Shown: positions 52,475 through 61,152, counted from the stretch's first letter. The stretch: DNA of 64,000 bases from UBA4285 sp050944355 (GCA_050944355.1 JBMNQX010000003.1:124001-188000); one strand, 5' to 3'. Program-made: numbers and translations. Notes: generated by a model from the letters alone, not told the origin.

Positions 52475-53095
52475 ATGGCAAATGTATCTGTATACAATAT
52501 GAGCGGCAGCGAAGTCGGAACGATGGAGCTGAACGACAAAGTATTCGGCGTTGAAGTAAACGAGCATCTGCTTCATGAAGCGGTTGTCAACACACTCGCA
52601 AACAGACGCCAGGGAACACAGGCTGCAAAGAACCGTTCTGCAGTTTCCGGCGGCGGCAGAAAGCCGTGGAGACAGAAGGGAACAGGCCACGCAAGACAGG
52701 GATCGATCCGTGCTCCGCAGTGGAAGGGCGGCGGTGTCGTATTCGCACCTCAGCCGAGAGACTATTCCTACAAGATGAACAAGAAAGAGAAGCGCGCTGC
52801 GCTGTTCTCTGCTCTGACATCCAAGGTGAACGACAACAACATGATCGTTCTGGATGAGTTCAAGCTGGATGAGATCAAGACGAAGAAATTCGTTGAAGTT
52901 CTGAAGAACCTGAAGGCTGAGAAGGCCCTGATCGTTCTTGACGGGGACAATGCAAACGTTCTTCTGTCCGGAAGAAACGTGGCAGGCACCCAGATCATCG
53001 AGAGCGCAGACCTGAATACCTACGATGTTCTCAAGTACGACAAGCTGATTCTCACAAAGGCTGCTGTCGAAAGAATTGAGGAGGTTTACGCATAA
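52475..53095 (+). CDS. rplD: 50S ribosomal protein L4
   Basis: A 206-residue L4 with the exit-tunnel loop (RRQGTQAAKNRS; GTGHARQGSIRAPQWKGGG). L4 represses the S10 operon in several bacteria and might do so via the leader here. Its TAA overlaps the next ATG by one base. Confidence 0.98.
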   Translation: MANVSVYNMSGSEVGTMELNDKVFGVEVNEHLLHEAVVNTLANRRQGTQAAKNRSAVSGGGRKPWRQKGTGHARQGSIRAPQWKGGGVVFAPQPRDYSYKMNKKEKRAALFSALTSKVNDNNMIVLDEFKLDEIKTKKFVEVLKNLKAEKALIVLDGDNANVLLSGRNVAGTQIIESADLNTYDVLKYDKLILTKAAVERIEEVYA

Positions 53096-53397
53096 TGGCA
53101 GACATCAAGTATTACGACGTCATCCTCAAGCCGGTTGTGACCGAGCAGTCGATGGCCGATTCGGCACTCAAGAAATACACCTTCCTGGTAAATCCGGAAG
53201 CGAACAAGTCCCAGATCAAGGAAGCGGTTGAGAAGATGTTCGACGGCGTCAAGGTCGTCAAAGTCAACACTCTGAATGCCCAGGGCAAGAAGAGAAGAGC
53301 AAACCGCACCGACGAGGGCAAGACAGCCAGAATCAAGAAGGCTGTTGTAACACTGAGCGCAGACAGCAAGGATATTGAGATCTTCCAGGGTCTGTAA
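53095..53397 (+). CDS. rplW: 50S ribosomal protein L23
   Basis: The 100-residue protein has VVTEQSM, KYTFLVNPEANKSQIKEAVE and the basic loop KKRRANRTDEGK. L23 lies at the tunnel exit and docks trigger factor and SRP. Start overlaps the L4 stop (TAATG). Confidence 0.97.
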   Translation: MADIKYYDVILKPVVTEQSMADSALKKYTFLVNPEANKSQIKEAVEKMFDGVKVVKVNTLNAQGKKRRANRTDEGKTARIKKAVVTLSADSKDIEIFQGL

Positions 53398-53456
53398 TGC
53401 GTCAGTCGGATGTGTAGAAAACAATATTACACATAGTTGAATTAAAGGAGAAACAA

Positions 53457-54299
53457 ATGGGAATCAAGGCTTATAACCCATATACCCCTTCCAGAAGGAA
53501 TATGACAGGTTCCGATTTTTCCGAGATTACGAAGAAGACACCGGAAAAATCACTCATGAGAGCGCAGGCTAAGACAGCAGGGCGCAATAATCAGGGCAAA
53601 ATCACAGTACGTCACGCAGGCGGCGGCAACCGTCAGCACTATCGTATTGTTGACTTCAAGAGACAGAAGGATGGAATCCCGGCCAAGGTAATCGGCATCG
53701 AGTACGATCCGAACCGCACGGCCAACATCGCTCTGATCTGCTATGCAGACGGCGAGAAGGCTTACATCCTCGCACCGGAAGGTCTGACAGACGGAATGAC
53801 CGTTATGAGCGGCCCGAACGCAGAAGTCCGCGTGGGCAACTGCCTTCCGTTCGACAAGATCCCGGTTGGTGCTATGGTTCACAACATTGAGCTGTATCCG
53901 GGCAAGGGCGGACAGATGGTCCGCGCAGCCGGCAATGCCGCTCAGCTGATGGCCAAGGAAGGCAAGTACGCAACGCTGCGTCTTCCGTCCGGCGAAATGC
54001 GCATGGTTCCGATTGAGTGCCGCGCAACCATCGGCGTCGTTGGCAATGGCGACCACAACCTTATCAATCTCGGAAAGGCTGGCCGCAAGAGACACATGGG
54101 TATCCGCCCGCATGTAAGAGGTTCTGTAATGAACCCGAACGACCATCCGCATGGCGGTGGTGAAGGCCGCGCTCCGGTTGGACGTCCGGCTCCGATGACT
54201 CCCTGGGGCAAGAAGGCTATGGGTGTTATCACCCGTAAGTCCAAGAAGTCTTCTGACAAGCTTATTATCAGAAGAAAGAACGGCAGAGGAATCAAGTAA
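53457..54299 (+). CDS. rplB: 50S ribosomal protein L2
   Basis: A 280-residue L2 with GRNNQGKITVRHAGGG (41-56) and the C-terminal GGGEGRAPVGRPAPMTPWGK containing the conserved histidine region needed for peptidyl transfer. AAAGGAG precedes the ATG. Confidence 0.98.
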   Translation: MGIKAYNPYTPSRRNMTGSDFSEITKKTPEKSLMRAQAKTAGRNNQGKITVRHAGGGNRQHYRIVDFKRQKDGIPAKVIGIEYDPNRTANIALICYADGEKAYILAPEGLTDGMTVMSGPNAEVRVGNCLPFDKIPVGAMVHNIELYPGKGGQMVRAAGNAAQLMAKEGKYATLRLPSGEMRMVPIECRATIGVVGNGDHNLINLGKAGRKRHMGIRPHVRGSVMNPNDHPHGGGEGRAPVGRPAPMTPWGKKAMGVITRKSKKSSDKLIIRRKNGRGIK

Positions 54300-54320
54300 A
54301 GAGAAAGGGAGGACACACGC

Positions 54321-54599
54321 ATGTCTCGTTCATTAAAGAAGGGGCTGTACGTTGACAGCAGCCTTATGAAACAGATTGATAAATATGCGGATTCGACCGA
54401 GAAGCCGATGATCAAGACCTGGTCCCGTGCTTCCATGGTCATTCCGAAGATGGTTGGTTTTACGATCAGCGTTCATAACGGCCGTAAGCATGTTCCGGTC
54501 ATGATCACTGAGGATATGGTCGGCCATAAGCTCGGTGAGTTCGTTGAGACAAGAACCTTCCGCGGTCACCGCAAGGTTGATGAGAAGACTTCAGGCTGA
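54321..54599 (+). CDS. rpsS: 30S ribosomal protein S19
   Basis: A 92-residue S19: MSRSLKKGLYVDSSLMKQ, then TWSRASMVIPKMVGFTISVH and HKLGEFVETRTFRGH. It forms the small-subunit head with S13. GGGAGG precedes the ATG. Confidence 0.98.
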   Translation: MSRSLKKGLYVDSSLMKQIDKYADSTEKPMIKTWSRASMVIPKMVGFTISVHNGRKHVPVMITEDMVGHKLGEFVETRTFRGHRKVDEKTSG

Positions 54600-54618
54600 T
54601 CGAAAGGAGGACAAATCA

Positions 54619-55005
54619 ATGGCTAAGGGACACAGATCTCAAATTAAGAGAGACAGAAATGCGGTCAGAGACACGAGACCGAGAGCAACCGTTTCATTTG
54701 CCAGGGTATCCGTTCAGAAGGCTTGCTACATTCTCGATGCAATCCGCGGAAAGAGTGTAGAGGAAGCTCTGGCTATCGTAACATACAATCCGAGATACGC
54801 TTCCGAGGTTATTCGTAAGCTTCTTCGCTCGGCAGCAGCAAATGCTGAGAACAACAATGGCATGGATCCGGCAGGCCTCTATGTTGAGGAGTGCTATGCG
54901 AACCGCGGCCCGATCATGAAGAGAATCCAGCCGAGAGCGCAGGGCAGAGCCTACAGGATCGAGAAGAGAACAAGCCATATCACAGTTGTTCTGAATGAGA
55001 GATAA
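54619..55005 (+). CDS. rplV: 50S ribosomal protein L22
   Basis: The start is 54619, with AAAGGAGG before it. The 128-residue protein includes the beta-hairpin IMKRIQPRAQGRAYRI lining the exit tunnel, where macrolide-resistance changes occur. The N-terminus (KGHRSQIKRDRNAVRDTRP) is slightly longer and more basic than in Bacillus. Confidence 0.97.
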   Translation: MAKGHRSQIKRDRNAVRDTRPRATVSFARVSVQKACYILDAIRGKSVEEALAIVTYNPRYASEVIRKLLRSAAANAENNNGMDPAGLYVEECYANRGPIMKRIQPRAQGRAYRIEKRTSHITVVLNER

Positions 55006-55019
55006 GGAAGGAGATTTAC

Positions 55020-56039
55020 ATGGGACAGAAAGTAAATCCGCATGGCCTCAGAGTTGGTATCATTGATGGATGGAGCTCCAACTGGTATGCAAGCAAAGAG
55101 GAATTTTCTGACAACCTCATGGAGGATCAGAAGATCAGAAAGTATATAAAGAACCGTCTTTTCCTCTCCAACAAGGAAAAGGGAACGATGGGCGCCGCTC
55201 AGGACGAGCTCAAGAATCTGCTTGAGGCAAGGGCAAAGCTGAAGGCTGATTACAAGGCAGCTTCTGCAAAGCCTGCTGAGGAGCAGACCGAAGAGGACAA
55301 GGCTCTGATCGCCGGTTACGCTGACACCCTGAAGAAGAATCAGGATGATGCGTCCAACATCAGAAAAGAGATTGAGAAGGAGACAAAGAAACACTCCATT
55401 TTCGAGAGCGCAATCAGCCACATCGACATCGAGCGTACGAATTCAAGACTTAAGATCACGGTTTACACCGGAAAGCCGGGCGTAATGATCGGACCGAAGG
55501 GCGCGAATATCGAGGCTCTGAAGACAGATCTCTGCAGAGATCTCAAGATCAAGATCAAGAAGAACGGTGCACCGGAGGGCAGAAAGAGAACCTACACTTC
55601 CGTTGACATCGACATCGAGGCAATTGAGAATCCTGAGCTTGACGCACAGCTCGTCGCTGAGAACATTGCCGATCAGCTCGAGAAGCGTGTTGCGTTCCGC
55701 CGCGCCATGAAGAATGCCATTGACAAAACGATGATGGCCGGCGCAAAGGGAATCAAGGTTCAGCTTTCCGGACGTCTTGCAGGTGCTGATATCGCCCGCA
55801 AAGAGACACACAGCCGCGGCACAATTCCGCTTCAGATGCTCCGCGCGGACATCAATTACGGATTCGCTGAAGCGAACACGACCTATGGCAAGGTTGGCGT
55901 CAAGGTCTGGATCTATGAGGGCGAAATCCTTCCGACGACAAAGAGAGAAGGTCAGAACAATGACCGCCGCGGAAGAAAGTTCGACAACAAGCGCCCTGCC
56001 AGAAGAAGAAATGGTGGCAGAGAAGGGAGCGATAAATAA
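55020..56039 (+). CDS. rpsC: 30S ribosomal protein S3 with ~78-residue helical insertion
   Basis: S3 is normally about 210-230 residues; this one is 339. The N-terminus MGQKVNPHGLRVGI, the KH motif (VMIGPKGANIEALK) and the C-terminal VKVWIYEGEILP are normal. Between RKYIKNRLF (41-49) and the AISHIDIERT strand (131-140) there is an extra Lys/Glu/Ala-rich region predicted as coiled coil, at about 50-128. It is in frame, with codon use like the rest of the gene. The C-terminal tail is long and basic. It probably projects from the mRNA-entry side of the 30S. Confidence 0.95.
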   Translation: MGQKVNPHGLRVGIIDGWSSNWYASKEEFSDNLMEDQKIRKYIKNRLFLSNKEKGTMGAAQDELKNLLEARAKLKADYKAASAKPAEEQTEEDKALIAGYADTLKKNQDDASNIRKEIEKETKKHSIFESAISHIDIERTNSRLKITVYTGKPGVMIGPKGANIEALKTDLCRDLKIKIKKNGAPEGRKRTYTSVDIDIEAIENPELDAQLVAENIADQLEKRVAFRRAMKNAIDKTMMAGAKGIKVQLSGRLAGADIARKETHSRGTIPLQMLRADINYGFAEANTTYGKVGVKVWIYEGEILPTTKREGQNNDRRGRKFDNKRPARRRNGGREGSDK

Positions 56040-56470
56040 TGTTAATCCCGAAGAGAGTTAAGCACAGAAGACAGTTCCGTGGAAGAATGAAGGGCAAGGC
56101 TTATCGCGGCGCCACAGTTCAGCATGGAAATTTCGGTCTGGCAGCGGTTGAGCCGTGCTGGATCAAGTCAAATCAGATTGAAGCAGCCCGTATCGCCATG
56201 ACGCGTTACATCAAGCGCGGCGGTCAGGTTTACATTCGGATTTTCCCCGACAAGCCGGTAACCGGCAAGCCGATCGGCGTTCGAATGGGTAAAGGTAAAG
56301 GTAACCTTGAGTACTGGGTAGCAGTAGTTAAGCCGGGCCGGATTATGTTCGAGATCGACGGCGTCAGCGATGAGGATGCCAAAGAGGCTCTTCGTCTTGC
56401 AGCGCAGAAGCTTCCGTGCAAGTGCAAGATCGTTTCCCGTGCGGACCTGGAAGGCGGTGACAAACAGTGA
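56039..56470 (+). CDS. rplP: 50S ribosomal protein L16
   Basis: A 143-residue L16 with RVKHRRQFRGRMKGKAYRG and GKGKGNLEYWVAVVKPGRI, contacting the A-site tRNA. The ATG overlaps the rpsC stop. Confidence 0.98.
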   Translation: MLIPKRVKHRRQFRGRMKGKAYRGATVQHGNFGLAAVEPCWIKSNQIEAARIAMTRYIKRGGQVYIRIFPDKPVTGKPIGVRMGKGKGNLEYWVAVVKPGRIMFEIDGVSDEDAKEALRLAAQKLPCKCKIVSRADLEGGDKQ

Positions 56471-56664
56471 AAACCAAAGCTTATGTTGAAGAACTGAAGA
56501 CTAAGAGTGCTGCAGAACTGGCTGATGAGCTTGTAGCTGCCAAGAAGGAACTGTTCAATCTCAGATTCCAGAACGCTACCAATCAGCTTGACAATACAAG
56601 CCGTATTCGTGAGGTCCGCAGAAATATTGCCCGGATCCAGACGCTGCTTGCAGCGCTTCAGTAA
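56467..56664 (+). CDS. rpmC: 50S ribosomal protein L29
   Basis: The 65-residue two-helix protein has the family block KELFNLRFQNATNQLDNT and ends in NIARIQTLLAAL. It starts 4 nt inside rplP. Confidence 0.97.
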   Translation: MKTKAYVEELKTKSAAELADELVAAKKELFNLRFQNATNQLDNTSRIREVRRNIARIQTLLAALQ

Positions 56665-56689
56665 TGCGAGATTCCGGAGGATATAGATC

Positions 56690-56947
56690 ATGGAAGAAAG
56701 AAATTTAAGAAAGACCCGTACCGGCAAGGTTGTCAGCAACAAGATGGACAAGACGATCGTCGTTGCTGTTCAGGATAACGTAGAGCATCCTCTTTATCAC
56801 AAGATCGTAAAGAGAACCTATAAGCTCAAGGCTCATGATGAGAAGAATGAGTGCAATGTAGGTGATACTGTCAGAGTAATGGAGACCAGACCGCTGTCCA
56901 AAGACAAGAGATGGAGACTGGTTGAGATCATTGCCAAGGCTCAGTAA
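56690..56947 (+). CDS. rpsQ: 30S ribosomal protein S17
   Basis: An 85-residue OB-fold S17 with RKTRTGKVVSNKMDKTIVV and ETRPLSKDKRWRLVEI. It binds 16S rRNA early in assembly. GGAGG precedes the ATG. Confidence 0.97.
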   Translation: MEERNLRKTRTGKVVSNKMDKTIVVAVQDNVEHPLYHKIVKRTYKLKAHDEKNECNVGDTVRVMETRPLSKDKRWRLVEIIAKAQ

Positions 56948-56968
56948 TTACGGAAAGGGGATTTACAC

Positions 56969-57337
56969 ATGGTACAGCAGGAGACCAGACTGAAGGTCGC
57001 TGATAATACCGGTGCCAGAGAGCTTCTCTGCATCCGTGTTGCTGGCGGCTCAACAAGAAGATATGCCGGCATCGGCGATGTTATTGTAGCTTCTGTCAAG
57101 GATGCAACACCAGGCGGCGTTGTGAAGAAGGGCGATGTCGTTAAAGCAGTCGTTGTCCGCACCGTCAAGAGCGTCCGCAGAGCAGACGGTTCTTACATTC
57201 GTTTCGATGAGAACGCGGCCGTAATTATCAATGATGACAAGACACCGACGGGCACTCGTATTTTTGGGCCGGTTGCAAGAGAGCTCCGCAACAGGGGATT
57301 CATGAAGATTATTTCCCTTGCGCCGGAAGTATTATAA
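56969..57337 (+). CDS. rplN: 50S ribosomal protein L14
   Basis: A 122-residue L14 with VQQETRLKVADNTGAREL and the C-terminal FGPVARELRNRGFMKIISLA. The length is exactly usual. Confidence 0.98.
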   Translation: MVQQETRLKVADNTGARELLCIRVAGGSTRRYAGIGDVIVASVKDATPGGVVKKGDVVKAVVVRTVKSVRRADGSYIRFDENAAVIINDDKTPTGTRIFGPVARELRNRGFMKIISLAPEVL

Positions 57338-57348
57338 GGAGGTTCCGC

Positions 57349-57660
57349 ATGTCAGCAGTCAGAATTAAGAAGGGCGACACTGTCAAAGTTATCGCCGGAA
57401 AAGATAAAGGCGCTACAGGCAAGGTGAAGAGCGTCAACGCGAAGAAGCACACAGCCATCGTTGAAGGCGTAAACATGATGACAAAGAGTGCAAAGCCGAG
57501 TCAGGCTAACCCGAACGGCGGCATCGTTCATCAGGAAGCCCCGATCGATATTTCCAACCTTATGTATTTTGCAGATGATAAGGTCAGCAGAATCGGTTAT
57601 CAGTTCCAGGATGGCAAGAAGGTCCGCGTTGCCAAGGCAACCGGCAAGGTCATCGACTGA
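57349..57660 (+). CDS. rplX: 50S ribosomal protein L24
   Basis: A 103-residue L24 with the KOW motif (IKKGDTVKVIAGKDKGATGK, 6-25). It starts large-subunit assembly. AAGGAGG precedes the ATG. Confidence 0.98.
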   Translation: MSAVRIKKGDTVKVIAGKDKGATGKVKSVNAKKHTAIVEGVNMMTKSAKPSQANPNGGIVHQEAPIDISNLMYFADDKVSRIGYQFQDGKKVRVAKATGKVID

Positions 57661-57683
57661 CAGCGGCTTAAGGAGGAATATAC

Positions 57684-58226
57684 ATGAGCAGCAGACTCAA
57701 AGAGTTATACGATACAGAAATCACTAAGCAGCTGACAGAGAAGTTCGGTTACAAGAATCCGATGCAGGTTCCGAAGATCGACAAGATCGTCGTCAACATG
57801 CGTGTCGGCGAGGCGAAGGAGAACTCCAAACTCCTCGACTCCGCTGTGGCAGACATGGAGAAGATCACCGGTCAGCATGCCGTACGTACAAAAGCAAAGA
57901 ACTCCATCGCTAACTTCAAGATCCGTGAAGGTCAGGCGATCGGCTGCAAGACAACTCTTCGCGGCGACAAGATGTATGAGTTCCTTGACCGCCTTGTAAA
58001 CCTCGCTCTTCCGCGTGTCCGCGACTTCCGCGGCGTAAGCCCGGATTCCTTTGACGGCAGAGGCAACTACGCACTCGGCATCAAAGAGCAGATCATCTTC
58101 CCGGAGATCGAGTACGATAAGATCGACAAGGTAAGAGGCATGGATATCATCATCACGACCACGGCTAAGACCGATGAGGAAGCCAGAGAGCTTCTCAGAG
58201 ACTTCGGCATGCCGTTCAGAAAGTAA
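57684..58226 (+). CDS. rplE: 50S ribosomal protein L5
   Basis: A 180-residue L5, which binds 5S rRNA and forms bridge B1b. Family blocks: IVVNMRVGEAKENSKLLD, ITGQHAVRTKAKNSIANFKIR (with basic loop) and the C-terminal DEEARELLRDFGMPF. Confidence 0.98.
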   Translation: MSSRLKELYDTEITKQLTEKFGYKNPMQVPKIDKIVVNMRVGEAKENSKLLDSAVADMEKITGQHAVRTKAKNSIANFKIREGQAIGCKTTLRGDKMYEFLDRLVNLALPRVRDFRGVSPDSFDGRGNYALGIKEQIIFPEIEYDKIDKVRGMDIIITTTAKTDEEARELLRDFGMPFRK

Positions 58227-58241
58227 GCAGGAGGAGAAAAG

Positions 58242-58427
58242 ATGGCAAAGGCATCAATGAAGGCAAAGCAGCAGAAGCCTCAGAAGTATTCCACAAGAGA
58301 GTATACACGCTGCAAGATTTGCGGCCGTCCGCATTCGGTTCTCAGAAAGTACGGAATCTGCAGAATCTGTTTCCGTGAATTAGCTTACAAGGGTGAGATC
58401 CCGGGTGTTCGCAAGGCATCCTGGTAA
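58242..58427 (+). CDS. rpsN: 30S ribosomal protein S14, zinc-binding (type Z)
   Basis: A 61-residue S14 with Cys24, Cys27, Cys40 and Cys43 for zinc. This C+ form is typical of Gram-positive bacteria; many also keep a zinc-free copy elsewhere for zinc starvation. Confidence 0.98.
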   Translation: MAKASMKAKQQKPQKYSTREYTRCKICGRPHSVLRKYGICRICFRELAYKGEIPGVRKASW

Positions 58428-58452
58428 TCGACGAATTTAGGAGGAGTTAATC

Positions 58453-58848
58453 ATGACAGATCCAATTGCAGATATGCTTACAAGAATCCGGAATGCCAAC
58501 ACACATCGCCACGACACCGTCGATGTTCCGGCTTCTAAGATGAAGATTTCCATTGCTGAGATTCTTCTCAACGAAGGTTATATTCAGTCCTATGAGCTGG
58601 TTGACAAGGGCAGCTACAAGGATATTCACATCACGCTGAAGTACGGCAGAGACAAGAACGAAAAGGTTATCAACGGCCTCAAGAGAATCTCGAAGCCGGG
58701 CCTCCGCGTTTATGCCGGCAAGGAAGAGCTGCCGAAGGTACTCGGCGGTCTCGGCATCGCGATCGTTTCCACCAACAAGGGCGTGCTCACCGACAAGGAA
58801 GCAAGAAAGCTCGGAGTTGGCGGCGAGGTTCTCGCTTACATCTGGTAA
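58453..58848 (+). CDS. rpsH: 30S ribosomal protein S8
   Basis: A 131-residue S8: TDPIADMLTRIRNAN at the start and VSTNKGVLTDKEARKLGVGG near the end. S8 represses the spc operon in E. coli. A 145-nt gap follows it. Confidence 0.98.
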   Translation: MTDPIADMLTRIRNANTHRHDTVDVPASKMKISIAEILLNEGYIQSYELVDKGSYKDIHITLKYGRDKNEKVINGLKRISKPGLRVYAGKEELPKVLGGLGIAIVSTNKGVLTDKEARKLGVGGEVLAYIW

Positions 58849-58993
58849 CTTAAGAACCAGATGAAAGTCTTCCCCGGACATTTGTCAGGGAAGCAGACAG
58901 GAATTGAATAATACGCAATCCTGACAAGAACTTTTTAGTAAACCGCGGCCCCGCTTCAAGGCTGCGGCAACCCATATAGGAGGTTATGCAGGC
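58849..58993 (+). other. 145-nt gap between rpsH and rplF
   Basis: It contains CCGCGGCC/GGCTGCGG (8-bp hairpin with one G-T, near 58944-58968), a copy of the repeated word CATTTGTCAGG (58879-58889), and AGGAGG before rplF. The gap is long for this operon, where these genes are normally within about 20 nt. It may be an internal regulatory site. Confidence 0.45.
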
Positions 58994-59539
58994 ATGTCAC
59001 GTATCGGTAGAATGCCCATCGCTATCCCGGCAGGCGTTACGGTTGAGGTAGCAGAAAATAATGTTGTGACAGTTAAAGGGCCGAAGGGAACTCTCACAAG
59101 AACCTTCGCTCCGGAAATGAAGATTGAAGTAAATGGCCAGGAAGTTACCGTTTCCAGGCCGGATGACGAAAAGAAGAGCAGATCTCTTCACGGACTGACG
59201 AGAACGCTGATCCATAACATGATTATCGGTGTTACGGAAGGATTCTCCAAGACCCTCCAGATCGTCGGCACCGGCTACCGCGCCAGCAAGAAGGGAAGCA
59301 CCCTTGTGCTGAACCTTGCATTCTCGCATCCGATTGAGATGCAGGATCCGGAAGGAATTGAATCTGTAATCGACGACAAGGCAAATACCATCACCGTCAA
59401 AGGCATCAGCAAAGAGGCGGTTGGTCAGTATGCTGCCGAGATCAGATCCAAGAGAGCACCGGAGCCGTATAAGGGCAAAGGCATCAAGTATGCGGATGAA
59501 GTTATCAGACGCAAGGCCGGCAAGGCTGGAAAGAAATAA
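58994..59539 (+). CDS. rplF: 50S ribosomal protein L6
   Basis: A 181-residue L6 formed of two similar halves; the C-terminal ADEVIRRKAGKAGKK and EPYKGKGIKY are conserved. It lies near the sarcin-ricin loop and factor-binding site. Confidence 0.98.
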   Translation: MSRIGRMPIAIPAGVTVEVAENNVVTVKGPKGTLTRTFAPEMKIEVNGQEVTVSRPDDEKKSRSLHGLTRTLIHNMIIGVTEGFSKTLQIVGTGYRASKKGSTLVLNLAFSHPIEMQDPEGIESVIDDKANTITVKGISKEAVGQYAAEIRSKRAPEPYKGKGIKYADEVIRRKAGKAGKK

Positions 59540-59557
59540 TAGAAGGAGGGTGCAAAG

Positions 59558-59926
59558 ATGGTCAGCAAGAAATGCAGAGCAGATGTGCGTGAAGCTAAGC
59601 ACAGAAGATTACGGAACCGCTACAGCGGCACGGCCGAAAGACCGCGTTTATCCGTATTTCGCAGCAATCAGCATATGTATGCTCAGATTATTGATGATAC
59701 AGTTGGCAAGACCCTTGTTTCCGCTTCCACGCTTGACAAGGAAGTGAAAGAGGGACTGGAAAAGACAAATGACGTCGCTGCTGCAGCGGCTGTCGGCACA
59801 GCAATTGCAAAGAAAGCTCTGGAGAAGGGAATCAAGAAAGTCGTATTTGACCGCGCCGGTTTCCTGTATGCAGGGAGAGTAAAGGCACTTGCAGACGCAG
59901 CCCGCGAAGCTGGTCTTGAATTCTAA
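59558..59926 (+). CDS. rplR: 50S ribosomal protein L18
   Basis: A 122-residue L18 with RHRRLRNRYSGTAERPRLSVFRSNQ-type N-terminus (positions 14-38) and VVFDRAGFLYAGRVKALAD. It brings 5S rRNA to the large subunit. Confidence 0.97.
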   Translation: MVSKKCRADVREAKHRRLRNRYSGTAERPRLSVFRSNQHMYAQIIDDTVGKTLVSASTLDKEVKEGLEKTNDVAAAAAVGTAIAKKALEKGIKKVVFDRAGFLYAGRVKALADAAREAGLEF

Positions 59927-59945
59927 TCGGAGGATATTGCAGACT

Positions 59946-60449
59946 ATGGCACGAATCAATACGAATTCCGAGGATTCGGGATTAAAGGATAATGTAGTAG
60001 CGATCAAGCGCGTCGTTAAGGTTGTCAAGGGCGGCCGTAACATGCGTTTCTCCGCACTTGTCGTAGTTGGTGACGGCGAAGGCAAGGTTGGAGCCGGCAT
60101 CGGCAAGGCTGCTGAAGTTCCGGAAGCGATCCGCAAGGGCAAGGAAGCAGCTGCCAGACATATGATTTCTGTTCCGCTTGACAAGAACAATTCCATTCCG
60201 CACGACTACATCGGTCATTACTGCGGCGCTACCGTTCTTCTCAAGAGAGCTCCGGAAGGTACCGGTATCATCGCCGGTGGTCCGGCCCGTTCCGTTCTGG
60301 ACCTGGCTGGTATCAAGAACATCCGTACAAAGTCTCTTGGCTCGAACAACAAGCAGAACGTTGTACTTGCTACGATTGAGGCCCTCAAGGCCATGAAGAC
60401 ACCGGAGCAGGTTGCACGTCTCAGAGGCAAAGCTGTCGAGGAACTTTGA
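59946..60449 (+). CDS. rpsE: 30S ribosomal protein S5
   Basis: The start is 59946, with CGGAGG upstream. The 168-residue S5 has GGRNMRFSALVVVGDGEG (29-46) and the spectinomycin-site loop just before GKVGAG. It contributes to decoding accuracy. Confidence 0.97.
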   Translation: MARINTNSEDSGLKDNVVAIKRVVKVVKGGRNMRFSALVVVGDGEGKVGAGIGKAAEVPEAIRKGKEAAARHMISVPLDKNNSIPHDYIGHYCGATVLLKRAPEGTGIIAGGPARSVLDLAGIKNIRTKSLGSNNKQNVVLATIEALKAMKTPEQVARLRGKAVEEL

Positions 60450-60512
60450 TTTTGTATTTCCTGGTCCGCTCACAATTCGGACCGGGGGACTGCTTAAGAA
60501 TGGAGAACTGAA

Positions 60513-60695
60513 ATGGAAAAGAAATTAAAAATCGAACTGATCAAGTCTCCGATCAGCTGCGTTCCGAGACACAGAGCCACAGCGGCTGCTATGGGACTCA
60601 ATAAGATGCACAAGGTTGTTGTGCTTCCGGACAATGCAGCGACAAGAGGTCAGATTCAGCAGATTGCTTACATGTTAAAGGTTGAGGAAGTCTGA
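60513..60695 (+). CDS. rpmD: 50S ribosomal protein L30
   Basis: A 60-residue L30, usual length, with LKIELIKSPISCVPRHRAT and LGLxKMHK-like NKMHKVVVLPDN. The rpsE stop lies about 63 nt upstream. Confidence 0.97.
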   Translation: MEKKLKIELIKSPISCVPRHRATAAAMGLNKMHKVVVLPDNAATRGQIQQIAYMLKVEEV

Positions 60696-60714
60696 AGACC
60701 GGAGAGGAGTAAAA

Positions 60715-61152
60715 ATGGATTTATCAAATTTAAAGCCGGCCGCAGGCGCTAAGACAAAGTCTTTCAGAAAAGGCCGCGGCAATGCTTCCGGCAACGGCAA
60801 GACAGCAGGTTATGGAACAAAAGGCCAGAAAGCCCGTTCCGGCGCTCCGAGACCGGGATTTGAAGGCGGTCAGATGCCTCTTTACAGAAGAATTCCGAAG
60901 AGGGGCTTCAAGAACCACAACAGAAAGCAGATTGTCGCTATTGACGTTCAGTATCTGAATCGCTTCGAGGATGGTGCTGAGGTCACAGCACAGTCGCTCA
61001 GAGATGCGGGAATCGTTAAGAATTCCAGAGATGGAATCAAGATCCTTGGCGGGGGAGAACTTACAAAGAAGCTGACAGTAAAGGCTAATGGTTTCTCAGC
61101 CGGCGCAAAGGAAAAAATTGAGAAACTCGGCGGTACCTGCGAGGTAATTTAA
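60715..61152 (+). CDS. rplO: 50S ribosomal protein L15
   Basis: The start is 60715, with GGAGAGG before it. The 145-residue L15 has LKPAAGAKTKSFRKGRGNA and KGQKARSGAPRPGFEGGQMP, and the C-terminal half KLTVKANGFSAGAKEKIE. Its TAA overlaps the secY ATG. Confidence 0.97.
   Translation: MDLSNLKPAAGAKTKSFRKGRGNASGNGKTAGYGTKGQKARSGAPRPGFEGGQMPLYRRIPKRGFKNHNRKQIVAIDVQYLNRFEDGAEVTAQSLRDAGIVKNSRDGIKILGGGELTKKLTVKANGFSAGAKEKIEKLGGTCEVI

Larger units (their letters stand above)
1088..58889. repeat. Dispersed 11-base word CATTTGTCAKG / CMTGACAAATG
   Basis: Exact copies start at 1088, 3748, 6251, 6980, 10220, 10524, 13945, 30424, 32056, 33135, 43151, 45017, 49406 and 58879. Copies with C in place of the second T-run partner (CATTTGCCAKG or complement) start at 3313, 12442, 41008, 47231 and 54695. 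A near copy is at 22394. Both orientations occur, in genes and between them. Chance would give far fewer than one exact copy in 64 kb. Confidence 0.8.
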
